In this document: positions 30,631-33,081 of the stretch, one piece after another
Layout of the letters: every line of letters begins with the position of its first letter
Position numbering within the stretch: the first letter of the stretch is position 1
Source: JBHJGS01 sp050331575
GTDB taxonomy: Bacteria > Pseudomonadota > Alphaproteobacteria > Sphingomonadales > Rhodothalassiaceae
Direction of reading: 5' to 3'
DNA length: 33,081 nucleotides
Assembly: GCA_050331575.1 (NCBI GenBank)
Contig: JBHJGS010000002.1
Span: 1 to 33,081 of the forward strand
Translations under genes and position numbers: made by a program
The notes under the pieces: generated by a model
The model's database searches: none
Told to the model about the DNA's origin: nothing
What the model saw: only the letters and a program-made list of their open reading frames with translations

Positions 30631-32310
30631 ATGAACTCTAAGCCTGAAGTGGCCACATGGCCGCAGGCGGCCCGAACCGCTGTGCCGGGCGCTGTTGCGC
30701 GCGCAGCCAGTGGCCTGGCCGAGCCCGTGCCGCAGCCGGGGCGGCTACGCCGATGGTTCGGCCGCTTCGGCATCCGCTCGCGCCTGGCGTTGATCGGCGT
30801 CACGCTCGTCGCTGCCGCCCTGGCCACCGGTCTTGTTTGGATCGATCAGTCGCGCGCTCAGATGATGCAGCAAAAACGGGCGGAACTGCTGGCGCTCACC
30901 GATTTGGCGCATGGCATGGTGCAATCCTTCCGCGCTTTGGAACAAAGCGGGGAAGTCGATCACGCCACCGCCCAGCGTTGGGCCTTGGAGGCGCTCGGCA
31001 ACCTACGTTATCGGAATAATGACTATTTTTTCGTGCGCGGAATGGATGGCATGAGCGTGATGCACCCCACCCTTCCGAACCTGGCCGGCAATTCCGGGGC
31101 GGAACGCACCGATTTATCCGGCTTTGCTTATGTTCAACGCATGATGGAGATCGCGCGCAATCAGGGCGAGGGCTATGTGTACTATCTCTCGCGCGGCCGG
31201 GCGGGCCAGTCGCTGCCGAAACTGGCGCATGTCACCACATTCCAGCCCTGGGGCTGGATCATCGGCACTGGCGTGTTCATCGATGATGTGGACGCAGCCC
31301 TTGCCCGCGCCTCGGCCCGCTTAGGCATCGGAATCTTCCTGGTAACCGGCTTCTTCGGCACGATTCTGGTGCTGGTCGGCCGCTCAATCCTGACCCCGAT
31401 CGATAGCATCGTCGCCGGAATGGGCGCGCTGCGCGCTGGGCAAAGCGATATCCAGATCCCGACTGTGTCGCCGGGAACAGACCTCGGCAAGCTTGCCGCC
31501 GCGATGGCGGCGTTCCGGGACAATCTGCTGCTGAACCAGCGGCTGCAAGAACAGCAGTGGCGCGCGCTGAAGGAAGCGCAGGCGGCCAATCGCGCCAAGT
31601 CGGACTTTCTGGCTGCGATGAGCGACGAACTGCGCACACCGCTGAACGCCATCCTGGGGTTCTCAGAGCTCTTGCAGCACCAGATGAAGGCGGCCCAATA
31701 TGATGAGCGGTTGGCCGGCTATGCCGGCGACATCCACAGTGCCGGCCGGCACCTTCTGGATCTGGTGAACGACATTCTCGATCTGTCCAGGATCGAGGCC
31801 GGCAAGCACCGGATCGAGTTGGAAACCCTTGATCTGCGGCACGAACTGGAGGAATTGCTGCGCCTGATCCGGGACACAACCTTGCCCGCCGGGGTGCAGC
31901 TGACCTTGTCGGTGCATCCAGAGGCCAGCCACCTTGTGGCCGATCGTCGGGCGCTCCGCCAGATCCTGCTCAACCTCTTGTCCAATTCGGTCAAGCATGT
32001 CGACGAGAGCGGAGCGGTGAACGTCGAAACCCGGCCCGATCCGGCCGCTTGGGTGACCATCAGCGTGAGCGATAATGGCTGCGGTATCGCCGAACGAGAC
32101 GTCAAGCGGATCCTGCAACCGTTTGAGCAATCAAATCCGCATATCGCCTCCCGCCAGGCCAGTTCCGGGCTCGGGCTGGCGGTGGTCAAAGCCCTGATGG
32201 ACCTGCACTGCGGCCGCATCACCATCGACAGCCGCCTAGGCAAGGGCACCTGCGTGTCCTTGCAGTTCCCGGCGGCCGGCGCCCCGGCGGCGCAAGCCCA
32301 TCGGCAATAG
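30631..32310 (+). CDS. Cache-HAMP histidine kinase-like protein lacking the phospho-accepting His
   Basis: Membrane sensor of 559 aa: basic, Pro-rich cytosolic start (1-48), TM1 about 50-70, periplasmic single-Cache domain about 80-220 (YRNNDYFFVRG, then WGWIIGTGVFIDDV), TM2 about 231-250, HAMP about 251-303, HisKA-like about 320-390 and ATPase about 437-550. The ATPase is intact: N-box Asn452, G1 DNGCG at 481-485, G2 SGLGL at 512-516. In the H-box the expected MSHELRTPLN reads MSDELRTPLN: Asp332, codon GAC at 31624-31626. It cannot autophosphorylate in the normal way. No response regulator gene is adjacent. The ribosome site is weak. Confidence 0.9.
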   Translation: MNSKPEVATWPQAARTAVPGAVARAASGLAEPVPQPGRLRRWFGRFGIRSRLALIGVTLVAAALATGLVWIDQSRAQMMQQKRAELLALTDLAHGMVQSFRALEQSGEVDHATAQRWALEALGNLRYRNNDYFFVRGMDGMSVMHPTLPNLAGNSGAERTDLSGFAYVQRMMEIARNQGEGYVYYLSRGRAGQSLPKLAHVTTFQPWGWIIGTGVFIDDVDAALARASARLGIGIFLVTGFFGTILVLVGRSILTPIDSIVAGMGALRAGQSDIQIPTVSPGTDLGKLAAAMAAFRDNLLLNQRLQEQQWRALKEAQAANRAKSDFLAAMSDELRTPLNAILGFSELLQHQMKAAQYDERLAGYAGDIHSAGRHLLDLVNDILDLSRIEAGKHRIELETLDLRHELEELLRLIRDTTLPAGVQLTLSVHPEASHLVADRRALRQILLNLLSNSVKHVDESGAVNVETRPDPAAWVTISVSDNGCGIAERDVKRILQPFEQSNPHIASRQASSGLGLAVVKALMDLHCGRITIDSRLGKGTCVSLQFPAAGAPAAQAHRQ

Positions 32311-32337
32311 CCTTCGGTCACCATGGCCCCGATCTGG

Positions 32338-32412
32338 GGCCCGGACTTGTGGCCCAGACCTGCGGGCCAGACCCGCGGCCCAGACCTGCTGGCCGGACCT
32401 GAGGCCCAGGCA
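32338..32412. repeat. Degenerate ~13-bp tandem repeat
   Basis: About six imperfect copies of GGCCCAGACCTGC with 12-14-bp spacing fill the gap between the kinase stop and the convergent RTX-type gene. Non-coding. Confidence 0.6.
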
Positions 32413-32433
32413 GCAGGCCAATGACCCGGCCGG

Positions 32434-33081
32434 CTAAGCCACCGTATCGAACTGGAAATTCGCCTCGGTCAGGGCGCTGCTGGCGACGCCGCTGAGCAGC
32501 AACGAACTGCCATCCGCAAGCGTCAGGGTCACCCCGCCCGGGGCGTCGCTGGCGCTTGCCAAGGCGGTGTCGAGATCGGCGATCCCGCTGCCGGTCAGGT
32601 CGATCATGTCGTCGCCCGGCTGGAAGTCTGTGGCCTGGTCGGCCCCGCCGCCGCTCTGCAACGCGAACACGTCCGCCCCGGAGCCGCCGACGAGAAGGTC
32701 GCTGCCGGCCCCGCCGATTAACATGTCGTCGCCAGATCCGCCCAGCAGCGTGTCGTCGCCCGCGCCCCCGTTCAAAACATCATCGCCATTGGTGCCCAAA
32801 ACCAAGTCATCCCCGCCTGCGGCATTGACATCGTCATCGCCCAGGCCGGAGACGATGGTCTCCGGCTCCGGTCCGCCGACGATGACATCATCGCCGCCGG
32901 TGGGGGCCCCGGACGGCGGCGGGGGCGACGGCGTCACAACGCCATCGCCGGTGACCGCGAAGACGGAGATGGTGCCGGAGACTTCGTTGGCGACGACCAG
33001 GAGATTTTCGCCATTGGGGCTGTCGGCTGCGGAGATGAACGCCAGGCCCTCCGGCGCCAGATCGCCTTCCGCGGCGAAATT
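32434..33081 (-). CDS. Choice-of-anchor-type protein with C-terminal RTX calcium-binding repeats (C-terminal part)
   Basis: The frame is open from the right edge to the stop at 32434 (215 residues seen); the start is outside. The first ~48 residues (DLAPEGLAFISAADSPNGEN, LLVVANEVSGTISVF) match the end of the 'choice-of-anchor I' domain, which is related to beta-propeller phytase-like and alkaline phosphatase-like secreted proteins. A Pro-rich linker (TPSPPPPSG) leads to about six nonapeptide repeats of GGxGxDxLx type (NGGAGDDTLLGGSGDDMLIG), which bind Ca and mark type I secretion. It ends in a short hydrophobic region, FQFDTVA. It is convergent with the kinase gene. Probably an exported surface or extracellular protein. 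Confidence 0.85.
   Translation of the reverse strand, partial: NFAAEGDLAPEGLAFISAADSPNGENLLVVANEVSGTISVFAVTGDGVVTPSPPPPSGAPTGGDDVIVGGPEPETIVSGLGDDDVNAAGGDDLVLGTNGDDVLNGGAGDDTLLGGSGDDMLIGGAGSDLLVGGSGADVFALQSGGGADQATDFQPGDDMIDLTGSGIADLDTALASASDAPGGVTLTLADGSSLLLSGVASSALTEANFQFDTVA

Overview
The window looks like chromosomal DNA of a high-GC alphaproteobacterium. The gene set fits a Rhodospirillales-like organism: a PraR-type XRE regulator, a LuxR/LuxI pair, a PilZ-tailed chemoreceptor, def-fmt, and a form II CoxL-type hydroxylase. That placement is inferred from gene content. I see no tRNA, rRNA, CRISPR array, insertion sequence or phage gene, and almost all the space is ordinary protein-coding sequence.

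Layout. 1-4.6 kb: an edge-truncated unknown gene, then two convergent methyl-accepting chemotaxis proteins. One is a CHASE3/HAMP/multi-PAS receptor with a short signalling hairpin. The other is a multi-spanning receptor with a C-terminal c-di-GMP-binding PilZ domain. 4.7-6.7 kb: an NADP-dependent oxidoreductase and a nitrilase. 6.9-9.8 kb: a co-directional quorum-sensing block, with a PraR-like XRE regulator, LuxR, a lux box (a perfect 16-bp palindrome), LuxI, a 66-codon gene translationally coupled to luxI, and a second XRE regulator. 9.8-11.5 kb: a predicted Mn transporter and MntR, with an MntR-type palindrome between them. 11.6-13.9 kb: a cobalamin riboswitch and btuB, closed by a good terminator. 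14.0-14.2 kb: a strong promoter overlapped by a GGTG-N16-CACC palindrome, driving an orphan 35-codon reading frame.

14.4-17.3 kb: two alpha/beta hydrolases, then a TetR regulator overlapping a MAPEG membrane protein, with a perfect palindrome in the tetR promoter. 17.4-20.7 kb: an unknown 173-aa protein behind a Fur-like inverted repeat, a periplasmic glutathione peroxidase, and overlapping def, fmt and an FAH-family hydrolase. 20.8-21.6 kb: a PEP-CTERM von Willebrand A-like exported protein with a textbook terminator, beside about 620 bp of AT-richer non-coding DNA. 22.2-26.7 kb (minus strand): a GGDEF/EAL protein, a FrnE-type DsbA, MoaA and NAD kinase. 26.8-30.3 kb: an unknown 133-aa protein, then a class II aldolase and a CoxL-like molybdenum hydroxylase subunit in one operon. 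30.6-32.3 kb: a Cache-HAMP histidine kinase whose phospho-accepting histidine is an aspartate. 32.4 kb to the edge: the C-terminus of a choice-of-anchor-type protein with RTX calcium-binding repeats.

Themes. Signalling is over-represented: two chemoreceptors, quorum sensing, a c-di-GMP phosphodiesterase, a PilZ receptor and a kinase-like protein. Two metal or cofactor circuits (MntR/Mn transporter and B12/btuB) lie back to back. The items most worth follow-up are the orphan 35-codon unit under its palindromic operator, the His-to-Asp histidine kinase, the coupled gene behind luxI, and a 21-bp perfect repeat shared by the luxR-luxI and frnE-moaA intergenic regions.
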